38,188 nucleotides of DNA, taken from NCBI RefSeq assembly GCF_019972835.1, contig NZ_BPPB01000014.1:1-38188 (forward strand), given 5' to 3'. Origin of the DNA: Lactobacillus laiwuensis. Lineage in GTDB: Bacteria; Bacillota; Bacilli; Lactobacillales; Lactobacillaceae. Below, piece after piece: positions 24,466 to 32,454 of this stretch. The translations under genes were made by a program, and so were the position numbers. The notes under the pieces were generated by a model. It saw only the letters and a program-made list of their open reading frames with translations, was not told the DNA's origin and did no database searches. Position 1 is the first letter of the stretch. Each line of letters begins with the position of its first letter.

Positions 24466-24555
24466 TTCCTCACTAAATTTTTCCAAAAACTCAATCAATT
24501 TATTAAATATAATTATTATTTTAAAAATAAAATTCTACTCGGTTTTATTTTGCCT

Positions 24556-24561
24556 TATAAT
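24556..24561 (+). promoter_or_regulatory. -10 box of the CAP-protein gene
   Basis: A perfect TATAAT, about 28 bases before ATG 24590, with AAAGGAGAG as the ribosome site. The -35 region is poor (TTCTAC). Confidence 0.5.
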
Positions 24562-24589
24562 TTAGGCTAAAGAAAGGAGAGCATCTTAA

Positions 24590-25588
24590 ATGATTAAAAA
24601 ATTTTACTCTGCCCTCTTCTGTTTGCTTTTCATTTTTCCTTTTAGCAATACGCAAGTTTTCGCTGCAGAACTTACTCCAAGTGAAATCAAGGAAGTGAGT
24701 CGTTTGCAGCAGGAATATGCACAACTTGATAACACTACTTATAACCATAATAACCTTTATTTAAACAAGCCGCGGTTTAAAACTAAATTTAAGGCGGGCA
24801 CACTTGTGCCGGACTATCTTAACAGTCAATTGGCATATACAAACTATTATAGAAAGTTATTTAATTTGACTCCTGTTAAAGAAAATTTTCAAGATAATAT
24901 TGCCGCGCAAAAAACTGCTGCCGTTTTAGCCACTCTCGATGCTAATCCAATGGTTAATCAGCATAATTTGCCTTACGAAAAAAGACCAAAAATAATTAAT
25001 AAAACTACCTGGCAACTAGCCCGCAACATTTCCAGCAAGGCCAATCTAAATTTTAATACCAGTGACCAGACTGCAGGTGAAGTTATCACTGACTTAATTA
25101 CTGATCGGTACAACTTGACCGGTGCTGACACTGGTCACCGTGCATGGCTGCTATCAACGCGCTTAACTACGACAGGCGTAGGTGCTGCTTATGGCAAAAA
25201 TGGTTATCGTTATTCTGTGCAAAAAGTTTTTAACCCTGCTGATGTCTTTCGTACTCCCAGTCGAGAAACAGTAACTTATCCCAATAGTGGCGTCTTTCCC
25301 ATTGAGCTTTTACAAGGTGATAATATCGCCTGGTCAATTTATCTCTCTAATAAAATTTATGCAGGCACACCAAAAATTACCATTACTGATAAAGATACTG
25401 GCAGAACTTATCAAGCAGAAAATGTACGTAATTATAGTCATACAGGCTATGGCAATTTTGAAACTATTATTACCTACTATCCAGGCTCAGTTCCACTAGT
25501 TATCGGTCACGAATATGAAGTAAAAATTACGGGTTTAACTAGTTACACCTTTAAGCTGTTTCAACTTCAAAACAAGTCAATAGAATAA
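24590..25588 (+). CDS. Secreted CAP-superfamily protein
   Basis: 332 residues. Residues 1-26 are a signal peptide (IKK, hydrophobic core, cut after VFA). The mature part has NSQLAYTNYYRKLFNLTPV, then QKTAAVLATLDANPMVNQHN and TGHRAWLLSTRLTTTGVGAAYG. These are the CAP (SCP/PR-1-like) fold elements found in SEC10/PgrA-type surface proteins. A C-terminal beta-rich part (about 225-330) follows. No LPXTG or SLAP anchor, so it is probably released or loosely held. Single gene with a good terminator, divergent from the helveticin-like gene. Confidence 0.78.
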   Translation: MIKKFYSALFCLLFIFPFSNTQVFAAELTPSEIKEVSRLQQEYAQLDNTTYNHNNLYLNKPRFKTKFKAGTLVPDYLNSQLAYTNYYRKLFNLTPVKENFQDNIAAQKTAAVLATLDANPMVNQHNLPYEKRPKIINKTTWQLARNISSKANLNFNTSDQTAGEVITDLITDRYNLTGADTGHRAWLLSTRLTTTGVGAAYGKNGYRYSVQKVFNPADVFRTPSRETVTYPNSGVFPIELLQGDNIAWSIYLSNKIYAGTPKITITDKDTGRTYQAENVRNYSHTGYGNFETIITYYPGSVPLVIGHEYEVKITGLTSYTFKLFQLQNKSIE

Positions 25589-25591
25589 TAA

Positions 25592-25626
25592 AAACCTCGA
25601 AGAATTATTTTCCTTCGAGGCTTTTT
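25592..25626. terminator. Terminator of the CAP-protein gene
   Basis: CCTCGAAG and CTTCGAGG pair perfectly, followed by CTTTTTAT. The AAAA run on the other side could serve the converging gene. Confidence 0.85.
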
Positions 25627-25654
25627 ATGTTTTATTATGCGAACTGAGTAAATT

Positions 25655-26128
25655 TTAAATATAGTTGGCTACGGCAGCTAATAAATCTTTTTCATTATTA
25701 ACTATAGTGCCATTAAGTTTGATCAGCCCAGTAGTATACAAGTTAACATAATGAAATTGGTTTTCTGCAATTTGGGTCAAAGCTTGTAACTTCTTTTGGT
25801 TAGTAGCTCCCTGCTGACGAGTATCTGTATATAAACCAATTATCGGAATTTCTTTTGCATAAGCTACACCTATTTCACTAGCTACCCCATTATCAATGCT
25901 GAGGCCGTCAAGAACGGCAATCATCAAATCGCTATTAAGCAGCTTTTTAGTATCAGCTTGAGCAATCATTTTAGAATCAGCGTAAGCCTGTTTATCATTA
26001 ATTGACGCGTTTTCCTGGGGCAAATATAAATCAATTGAATTATCTATTTGACGTATTTTGGCCGCCAATTGCGCGTTGTAATTAATTTCTGCTTGCGAAA
26101 ACAGAGCATTTGCAAAATAAATTTTCAT
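25655..26128 (-). CDS. Nucleoside 2-deoxyribosyltransferase family protein
   Basis: 157 residues with AAAGGA eight to nine bases before ATG. KIYFANALFSQAE at the N-terminus, LPQEN, SDLMIAVLDG, then DNGVASEIGVAYA with the expected catalytic Glu85 and GLYTDTR follow the PF05014 pattern. The enzyme transfers deoxyribose between bases or hydrolyses deoxynucleosides. It is not the classical L. leichmannii Ndt sequence type but the shorter general branch. It is placed between the CAP gene and a TetR/membrane-protein operon, with no obvious functional link. Confidence 0.82.
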   Translation of the reverse strand: MKIYFANALFSQAEINYNAQLAAKIRQIDNSIDLYLPQENASINDKQAYADSKMIAQADTKKLLNSDLMIAVLDGLSIDNGVASEIGVAYAKEIPIIGLYTDTRQQGATNQKKLQALTQIAENQFHYVNLYTTGLIKLNGTIVNNEKDLLAAVANYI

Positions 26129-26174
26129 ATATGTTTCCTTTGAAAAAACGATTAATCATTTTAAAACAGAGAGA

Positions 26175-27005
26175 CTAATTATTGGGAGAACTGATTTCCC
26201 ACGGAATTGCACTTAAAATATAGAGAACAACTCCGACAATAACAAAGTCCAGAAAGATACTGCTGCTTATTTCTAACACAAAACCTAATACAGCTAAACC
26301 TTCAACATTAAAAATTACTGGAATAATAGCCAATATGCCCGCAATTAATATTAACCAAAAACCTGCCCACATACCAGATGCGGTAATTTCGTGAGTCAGC
26401 ATTCTTGAATTGAAAAATAACTTCATATCACTTATTAATGAACGTAAACTAATAACAGCCATTATCAGGATAATTACGTTAACAATTAATAAGATAAAAG
26501 CAATATTGCCTCCAAGAGTGATCGTGTTCAGATTAAAAGTATCGATTACATCAAATGGAGCATTGTTTTCCTGCTCCTTTAATTTTTCTTGTACTAACTG
26601 GGCATCACTGGATGCACCTTGATCAATGTTTAAATCAATGTCATGTAAAATTTGCTTGGCCAATTTCATATTACTAAACTTGAACCAAGGGGTTCCCAAA
26701 GTATAGTCAATAATATGGTCAGCAATTGGTTGAGTTTGCTTAGTAGTTAGCAGATTAGCGTTCCCATTTTTATTAGCTCCAATTGTTTCTGCTAATGCAT
26801 CAAAATGCTTGTTTATTTGCCTGACTACTACAGCTTCATTACTACTGTTTCTCATTTGTCCCTTCATAAAAAAGGGATTAAGGAAAGTCGCGGTAATCAT
26901 GGTTAGCGATACAATCAGAAAGATGATAAAGGACAGAACCTGTTTGTATTGGTTGTTCTGTTCTTGACTTATTCTGTGCAAACCTTCTCGCGCGCCATTT
27001 GCCAT
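26175..27005 (-). CDS. Membrane protein controlled by the adjacent TetR, unknown
   Basis: 276 residues. One helix at about 23-45, an outside domain (about 46-160, hydrophilic), then three or four helices (about 165-190, 210-235, 240-270). No known family was recognised. AAGGA lies five bases before ATG. It starts 11 bases after the TetR stop and is the only other gene of that operon, so it is likely the target of the regulator. Such pairs often concern membrane stress or small-molecule efflux, but no transporter motif is visible. Confidence 0.7.
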   Translation of the reverse strand: MANGAREGLHRISQEQNNQYKQVLSFIIFLIVSLTMITATFLNPFFMKGQMRNSSNEAVVVRQINKHFDALAETIGANKNGNANLLTTKQTQPIADHIIDYTLGTPWFKFSNMKLAKQILHDIDLNIDQGASSDAQLVQEKLKEQENNAPFDVIDTFNLNTITLGGNIAFILLIVNVIILIMAVISLRSLISDMKLFFNSRMLTHEITASGMWAGFWLILIAGILAIIPVIFNVEGLAVLGFVLEISSSIFLDFVIVGVVLYILSAIPWEISSPNN

Positions 27006-27016
27006 ATTTTTCCTTC

Positions 27017-27700
27017 CTAACAGACAATCTCCTTGTCTTCATCAAACATTGTATCTATTGCATGATGAATGGTCTTAATGTCAGTAGATTCAATAATCTC
27101 ATGACCCTCTTTAAGCGCCTTTTCAATAGTTGGCTTTGAAGAATGTAAAAAACTGTACATGAATGCTTTGGTACCGTAATCAGCTATTTCTTCAGGAGAA
27201 ACTTCATATTCTTTATTATCATAATAAAGACGACTCACACCAGTTACAGCAAAGGCAATCCCCATCCGAACTTCTTTGGGATCAAAGTCAAAGTGATTAA
27301 ACAACTGCTTTTCTTTCAACCAGTCGTTGATAGTTTTACTCCAAAAATCTAGCGATTCGTTACTCTTAAACACTTCAGTAATAATACGTTTAAGACCTTC
27401 ATCGTAAATACCCAGCATTTCAATTGCATAAATAAAAGCTTTGGTGCGAGCACATACTTCGTCTTCTTTATTAACACTAAACTTCTGCACTTGCTTGTCT
27501 AGTGTATTGAGAATGTTCCGAACTACATCAGCAATCAAGTTTGATTTATGCGGATAGTATGACTGCAACAATGACTTGGAAATGCCAGACTTTTCTGCAA
27601 TCATTTGAAATGAAACACTGTCCATACCATTTTCTCTAATTAAGTGAAAAGTATTACTTAAAATTGTACGTCTTCTTTTATAATTTTTACGTCGTGCCAT
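27017..27700 (-). CDS. TetR-family regulator
   Basis: 227 residues. The helix-turn-helix is at about 10-57 (RRTILSNTFHLIRENGMDSV, then IAEKSGISKSLLQSYYPHKSNL), and the rest is a helical ligand domain. ATG 27700 has AGGAG thirteen bases upstream, within a leader that also encodes a four-codon frame (ATGTATAGGAGCTGA). The inverted repeat at 27736-27779 overlaps its promoter, pointing to autorepression together with the membrane-protein gene behind it. Confidence 0.88.
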   Translation of the reverse strand: MARRKNYKRRRTILSNTFHLIRENGMDSVSFQMIAEKSGISKSLLQSYYPHKSNLIADVVRNILNTLDKQVQKFSVNKEDEVCARTKAFIYAIEMLGIYDEGLKRIITEVFKSNESLDFWSKTINDWLKEKQLFNHFDFDPKEVRMGIAFAVTGVSRLYYDNKEYEVSPEEIADYGTKAFMYSFLHSSKPTIEKALKEGHEIIESTDIKTIHHAIDTMFDEDKEIVC

Positions 27701-27735
27701 AATGTTTTCTCAGCTCCTATACATTTTGCCTCCAT

Positions 27736-27779
27736 TATACCAATGATATAGAATAAATAAACAAAAAGGCACTGGTATA
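27736..27779. promoter_or_regulatory. Inverted-repeat operator over the TetR promoter
   Basis: TATACCAATG (27736-27745) and CACTGGTATA (27770-27779) are ten-base arms with one mismatch, 24 bases apart. The left arm includes the start of the perfect TATAAT read on the minus strand (27739-27734, preceded by TGG). The wide spacing suggests two dimers or a single site plus a looped copy. Confidence 0.5.
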
Positions 27780-27840
27780 TTATTGGCTGATAGTTTTTAC
27801 TAAAGAAACATATACTAAAAGTAAGCCGTATAATATGTAA

Positions 27841-28821
27841 TTACTTTAATTTACTTTCACTTAACAAATGCATTGAGCGGTCATTATATACATAATTAAT
27901 TCCCCGCGCTAAAAGCAAATCTACTGAAATACGAACCATTCTATCTGGATAATGGCTGTGTTTAATTGTATCAGTTACCACTATCTGTTCAATTGGCAAC
28001 TCATTCAGAACTTCAGTTGCATTTTGTGATAATAATGCGTGTGTTGAAGCAACATAAACTTTCTTGGCGCCTGCCGCTAGAACTGACTTAGTTGAAGAAG
28101 AAATGCGTGACCCCGTATCAATTAAATCATCTACAATAATACATTTTTTGTCTTTAACATCACCAATCATGTCATGTACATCTGCGTCATAACGTGCACG
28201 GCGCTGATCAACAATCGCAATTGGAGCATCAAAGCACTGACCAAAGTTGCGGGCAAGTTTAGCTCCAGAATGATCTGGAGAAACAACCACAATATCGTCT
28301 TCCTCTTTGGTAGCAATACCGTTATCAATAAAGTATTGTGCTAAAAGCGGCATAGCATGCAAATGATCAACCGGCACATTATAAAAGCCTTGAATTTGCG
28401 AAGCATGCAAATCAAGAGCAATTAAGTGATCCAGACCAGTAATTTGTAATAAATTAGCTATAAGCTTAGCAGTTATTGGTTCCCGCGAACGAGTTTTGGT
28501 ATCTGAACGTGAATAAGCCAGGTATGGCACTACTACATTGATTCTGTGTGCTGAAGCACGATGCAATGCGTCTAAAACAATTTCCAATTCCATAAAGTTT
28601 TCATTTACGGGATCCTGAATTGACTGAATAACGAAAACGTCACATCCTCTGACGCTTTCGCCAATATTAACTTGAATTTCACCGTCACTAAAATGTTGCA
28701 CAGCAGTTTCAATTAACGGCTTTTTCAAGATCTGTGCAATTTTCTCATTTAATGCGGGATTTCCGCCTAACCCAATCAGCTTCATCGGGTGCAATATTTG
28801 AAGAAGTTCTTCCTTGTTCAT
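27841..28821 (-). CDS. prs: Ribose-phosphate pyrophosphokinase
   Basis: 326 residues. The ATP/ribose-5-phosphate region (FSDGEIQVNIGESVRGCDVF, SRSDTKTRSREPITAK) and the PRPP loop CIIVDDLIDTGSRI are intact, as are the His in DLHASQIQGF and the flexible loop. The enzyme makes PRPP for nucleotide, His and Trp synthesis. Lactobacilli often have two prs paralogues; this one departs in places from the standard sequence and may be the second. It is transcribed alone. Confidence 0.93.
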   Translation of the reverse strand: MNKEELLQILHPMKLIGLGGNPALNEKIAQILKKPLIETAVQHFSDGEIQVNIGESVRGCDVFVIQSIQDPVNENFMELEIVLDALHRASAHRINVVVPYLAYSRSDTKTRSREPITAKLIANLLQITGLDHLIALDLHASQIQGFYNVPVDHLHAMPLLAQYFIDNGIATKEEDDIVVVSPDHSGAKLARNFGQCFDAPIAIVDQRRARYDADVHDMIGDVKDKKCIIVDDLIDTGSRISSSTKSVLAAGAKKVYVASTHALLSQNATEVLNELPIEQIVVTDTIKHSHYPDRMVRISVDLLLARGINYVYNDRSMHLLSESKLK

Positions 28822-28908
28822 GACTACCTCGTTTTTTAAAAATTACAATCTTTGCAAGTCTATTATAACCAAAAAAGTCCTCAGTGCCTAGAAAAGTAAT
28901 AATTCAAA

Positions 28909-28933
28909 CAAAAAGCCGAAGCTATTATCGGCT
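28909..28933 (-). terminator. Terminator of the GT-hydrolase operon
   Basis: AGCCGA and TCGGCT pair around an eight-base loop, followed by TTTTTG on the minus strand. Confidence 0.75.
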
Positions 28934-28978
28934 GTTAAATATTAAGTTTGAAGTAAAAGTATTCTTGAATTAAATAAA

Positions 28979-29635
28979 CTATTTAAAAAAGTCTTCCATT
29001 AAGTTTAGCAATTTAAAGCTCTTAACTGCATAGCTTTCATGCTTTTGTCTAGGCATAATCAGAAGCTGTCCTTGAGGAATAATTTGACTGTACCAGCGAA
29101 CATGTTCCACTTTAACCCAGTCTTTTTCTCCCACGACACAATAAGTCGGTATCTTAATTGCCTTCAAACTGTCAACAGACATGAAACTTTCCGACAATTC
29201 CACCTTACTATCACGGTTCATACGCAAGAAACGCAGAAAGCCTTCAGTCAAATAATGATATGATTTGATACCATTGCCGTTCACAAAGACACCAGCTACC
29301 ATGAGCTTTTTAAAGATATTTTGATCCTGACTTGCAAGCATCATTGCTACCAAACCGCCTGCATCAAAGCCAAAACAATAGCAACCCCGGATATTCACTT
29401 GCTTAATAAAAGCAGCCAGATCTTCAACTTCAGTTTGATAGTGCTCGGCAGGCTCTCCCTGACTGAGGCCATGACCTCTCATATCCAGAACATAAACCGT
29501 ATAGTAAAGAGAAAGCGGGGCAACAATTTGGTCAAACATGCCACCATCTAAATGGTGTCCGTGTAATAAAAGCAGTGGGGCACCCTTGCCTAACTTACTG
29601 TAATAAAGCTCGTTACCATTAACTTTTTCTCTCAT
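28979..29635 (-). CDS. Alpha/beta hydrolase with Asp nucleophile position
   Basis: 218 residues, small for the fold. HGHHLDGGMFDQI is the oxyanion turn, DMRGHGLSQG a conserved loop. The nucleophile elbow reads CFGFDAGGLVA, so Asp91 stands where esterases have Ser; the codon is GAT. The acid is in VVGEKDWV and the histidine in PRQKHESYA. Asp-Asp-His is the arrangement of epoxide hydrolases and haloalkane/haloacid dehalogenases. The gene overlaps the glycosyltransferase by four bases (ATGA), and the cap domain is short. Function unknown. Confidence 0.8.
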   Translation of the reverse strand: MREKVNGNELYYSKLGKGAPLLLLHGHHLDGGMFDQIVAPLSLYYTVYVLDMRGHGLSQGEPAEHYQTEVEDLAAFIKQVNIRGCYCFGFDAGGLVAMMLASQDQNIFKKLMVAGVFVNGNGIKSYHYLTEGFLRFLRMNRDSKVELSESFMSVDSLKAIKIPTYCVVGEKDWVKVEHVRWYSQIIPQGQLLIMPRQKHESYAVKSFKLLNLMEDFFK

Positions 29636-30477
29636 CTTTGGTCTCTTTCACTAGCTTCTACCAAACTTTGATTAGAATTTTTTTCTTTCTTATGCTCATG
29701 CCACAAACTGCGAACAATAATCTTAGCAATAATATAGTTAGCCTTAAAATTATCAGGGATCATTTTTGCGTTAAAGTGATGAACCATGCTGTCCTTACGC
29801 TGCCAATAATGATAGATAGGTTTGCTATCACAATAAAAACCTTCTGTTAAAGCCAAATATTGCACATTAAATATCTGATCTTCCATGAATGCCAAATTTT
29901 CCATGAAATGCAGATGATTCTGCCGCACGACTGATAATTTATAGCCTTTGTTCCAGGTGTAGCCCTTGACTGGAGTAGCCAGACAATGGTTATCACATAA
30001 AGAGCCAAAAGGATTGCTGATTAATTGATAAGTTCGGGCCTTGCCTTTCATGCCACGCACGACTTTTTTGGTAACAGGAATTGAACCTTGTTTGTTTTCA
30101 TAATCAAGCCAGAAACCACAGGAAACCATAGCTGCATCTGGATGGTCGTGAAAAGCATTTACAAAAAATGCTGTATAATCGGAATCTACCCAGTCATCAC
30201 CATCATGAAATGTAAAATATGGCGTATCAACGTTGGCAATACCGACGTTACGCGCATCAGACAGGCCCCCATTGTGCTTGTTTATTATCTTAAAGTAACG
30301 GAATCGTGTGCGATAGCTTTCTGCTATTTTTCGCGTATTATCCGTTGAACCATCATTGACAATTAACAACTTAAAATTGGGATCATCTTGCTTAGCCAAA
30401 TGATCAAGTGCCCGCTCTAAATATCTTTCGACATTGTAAACAGGCATAATGACAGTTAATTCAGGTTGCTGAATCAT
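29632..30477 (-). CDS. Glycosyltransferase family 2
   Basis: 281 residues. LTVIMPVYNVERYLERALDH, IVNDGSTDNTRKIAE and the metal-binding FHDGDDWVD (DxD) define the GT-A fold of family 2. HNGGLSDARNVG is the acceptor-side loop, and EDQIFN the likely catalytic region. No transmembrane helix at the C-terminus. AAAGGAGG precedes ATG by six bases. It shares an operon with the alpha/beta hydrolase. Sugar and acceptor (teichoic acid, polysaccharide or glycolipid) cannot be read. Confidence 0.9.
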   Translation of the reverse strand: MIQQPELTVIMPVYNVERYLERALDHLAKQDDPNFKLLIVNDGSTDNTRKIAESYRTRFRYFKIINKHNGGLSDARNVGIANVDTPYFTFHDGDDWVDSDYTAFFVNAFHDHPDAAMVSCGFWLDYENKQGSIPVTKKVVRGMKGKARTYQLISNPFGSLCDNHCLATPVKGYTWNKGYKLSVVRQNHLHFMENLAFMEDQIFNVQYLALTEGFYCDSKPIYHYWQRKDSMVHHFNAKMIPDNFKANYIIAKIIVRSLWHEHKKEKNSNQSLVEASERDQR

Positions 30478-30579
30478 AGCTTCCTCCTTTAACTTGTTAT
30501 TATACCATCTTAAATATTAAAAATATCGTAAAGTAAGTAGTACATAACTATAATTTAACCTTTTGTATTTAGCATTTAG

Positions 30580-30585
30580 TATAAT
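30580..30585 (+). promoter_or_regulatory. -10 box of the DUF1002 gene
   Basis: TATAAT, 29 bases before ATG 30615. TAACCT eighteen bases upstream is a poor -35. Confidence 0.45.
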
Positions 30586-30614
30586 TAGAACAGTCAAAAG
30601 GAGTTAATTATTTT

Positions 30615-31583
30615 ATGAAAAAAGCAAAAACATTTTCAACTATTATTACACTGTTATTTTTTGGCATGCTCATGTGCGGTACTGATACACAAACTGTTAA
30701 GGCAGATGAATTACCAGTTGTTTGCCTTGGAACTTCTTTAACTGCTTCCCAAAGAAGCGGTACCCTAAAAACCCTCAGTGAACCGCTAAATGGCAATAGC
30801 TACCAAACAATTACTATTACTGGTGAGGACTTAGTCAAATATCTTAATCCCTCTGGTGCGAACTTTACAACTCATTCTGGCGTTTGGTCCAGTGCCATGA
30901 TTGAAAAAGAAGCACAAGGTAGTGGTATTAACGTCCATATCCTTGACTATCAAGGCCGCAACAATATCACAACAATTACAGCTGACCAATACAAAAATGC
31001 AGCTTTAACTGCCGGTATCTCTGATGCCAATATTTATGTTACCAGTGCCGTGCCAATTGATGGCTCCGGTGCTTTAGCCGGTGTTTATGCTGCCTATAAC
31101 AAAACCGGAGAAAATTTAAATCAAAAGCAAGTAAACGCAGCGCAGGACGAAATGAACACCTTAAGTAAAATTACTAAAGAAAATAAAGATAAAGACGGCT
31201 ATAGTGATGCACAACTTAATAACGCTGTTGCAGGTGCAAAGCAGGAAATGGGTAAAATTGGCAACAATGTGTCAGATAGTCAAATTCATGATATTGTAAA
31301 CAACCAAATTAACATCAATCATCTTGGCGACGTCATTAACAATAATCAGAAACAGCAAATAATCAACATCTTAATTGAAGTGCGTGATTCTGGTGCTTTA
31401 AAAAATCATAAATTTAGGGACCAGGCTGATGCTTTATCTAAAAACATTAAGAAGAACGCCAAAGGAATCTTTGATAAAATCAATACCCCAGAAAATCGTA
31501 ACTGGTTTGAACAAATTTGGCATAATATCACTTCATTTTTCAGCCACCTTTTTAGCGGCCTAATTGTGACTACTTTTAATTAA
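30615..31583 (+). CDS. Secreted DUF1002 protein
   Basis: 322 residues, ATG preceded by AAGGAG at eleven to twelve bases. Residues 1-31 are a signal peptide ending VKA. The mature start VVCLGTSLTASQRSGTLKTL and later TITGEDLVKYL and YVTSAVPIDGSGALAGVYAAY are the DUF1002 (YpuA-like) family marks. The C-terminal 90 residues are Asn/Lys-rich and helical with a short hydrophobic tail. Function unknown. Its stop codon abuts the stop of the converging RNase H gene with no spacer. Confidence 0.85.
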   Translation: MKKAKTFSTIITLLFFGMLMCGTDTQTVKADELPVVCLGTSLTASQRSGTLKTLSEPLNGNSYQTITITGEDLVKYLNPSGANFTTHSGVWSSAMIEKEAQGSGINVHILDYQGRNNITTITADQYKNAALTAGISDANIYVTSAVPIDGSGALAGVYAAYNKTGENLNQKQVNAAQDEMNTLSKITKENKDKDGYSDAQLNNAVAGAKQEMGKIGNNVSDSQIHDIVNNQININHLGDVINNNQKQQIINILIEVRDSGALKNHKFRDQADALSKNIKKNAKGIFDKINTPENRNWFEQIWHNITSFFSHLFSGLIVTTFN

Positions 31584-32384
31584 TTACATTTGGTCCATGA
31601 ATTTGTTTAATGTATGATCGACAAATTCATTACCGCGATTATGGGCATGCCCTTTGGTCCACTCGAATTTAGCTTGAGAAAATTTATCTAAAAGCTGATC
31701 CAACTCCTGCCAACACTCAAGGTTGGCAATTGCACCTTTTGTGCTTTTGGTCCAGCCTCGTTTTTTCCAATTTTTAAGCCAGCCTTTAGTAATTGGATTT
31801 AAAACGTATTGTGAATCCAGCACAAATAATAATGGTTTTTCGTTAAAGCCTAACTCGAGCAATTTTTTGAGTGCTTCTATTAGAGCTGTTAGTTCCATCT
31901 TATTATTAGTCGCACCAAACTCACCATTTGAATCATAAGTAGATTTTTTATGACCCTGATCTTGCCATTCAATTAAATAAGCCCATGCAGCTTTATCGGT
32001 TTCTCGCACATGACCGCCTTTAAAGTTACCGGTATTGCGGGTACCCCCGTCAGTATAAATTGTGGCAAAAAACTCAGATGAATCAGACTTATTAGCCCTG
32101 TTTAGCGCCTTAGGCTTTGGGACAGAAGGTGTTGTAGCGGGATTTTGCTTGATTTTGCGACTTTCTTTTTGAATCTTGGCAATTGCTTTTTGTAATGAAT
32201 CCTCATCTTTTTGAAAGACTTGATGAACAGTTTCGCGATCCCAAGCTAAATACTCAGTGGCATCAGTTATTTTGGCAAAAGATTTATATTCGGCCCCAGA
32301 ATAGCCTTCAACTTGTTTTCGGGCATCTTCCCAAGTGCGATAAACACCTGGTTTGCGGCCCTTTTTTACTGCATAAAATTTCAT
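31584..32384 (-). CDS. rnhA: Ribonuclease HI with viroplasmin-like N-terminus
   Basis: 266 residues from ATG 32384; a GTG five codons earlier is less likely. Residues 1-45 (MKFYAVKKGRKPGVYRTWED) are the RNase H1 N-terminal hybrid-binding (caulimovirus viroplasmin-like) domain. A lysine-rich linker (about 60-105) follows. The catalytic domain carries Asp112 (YTDGG), Glu164 (MELTALIEAL), Asp190 (LDSQYV) and Asp256 (NEFVD). It removes RNA from RNA-DNA hybrids. AGGGGAG stands only three bases before ATG. Confidence 0.93.
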   Translation of the reverse strand: MKFYAVKKGRKPGVYRTWEDARKQVEGYSGAEYKSFAKITDATEYLAWDRETVHQVFQKDEDSLQKAIAKIQKESRKIKQNPATTPSVPKPKALNRANKSDSSEFFATIYTDGGTRNTGNFKGGHVRETDKAAWAYLIEWQDQGHKKSTYDSNGEFGATNNKMELTALIEALKKLLELGFNEKPLLFVLDSQYVLNPITKGWLKNWKKRGWTKSTKGAIANLECWQELDQLLDKFSQAKFEWTKGHAHNRGNEFVDHTLNKFMDQM

Positions 32385-32454
32385 ATGCTCCCCTATCACT
32401 AAAATTTCCAGTCAATGCTAAAATATAAGTAGTTCTATTTTTTAAGGTGGTATT

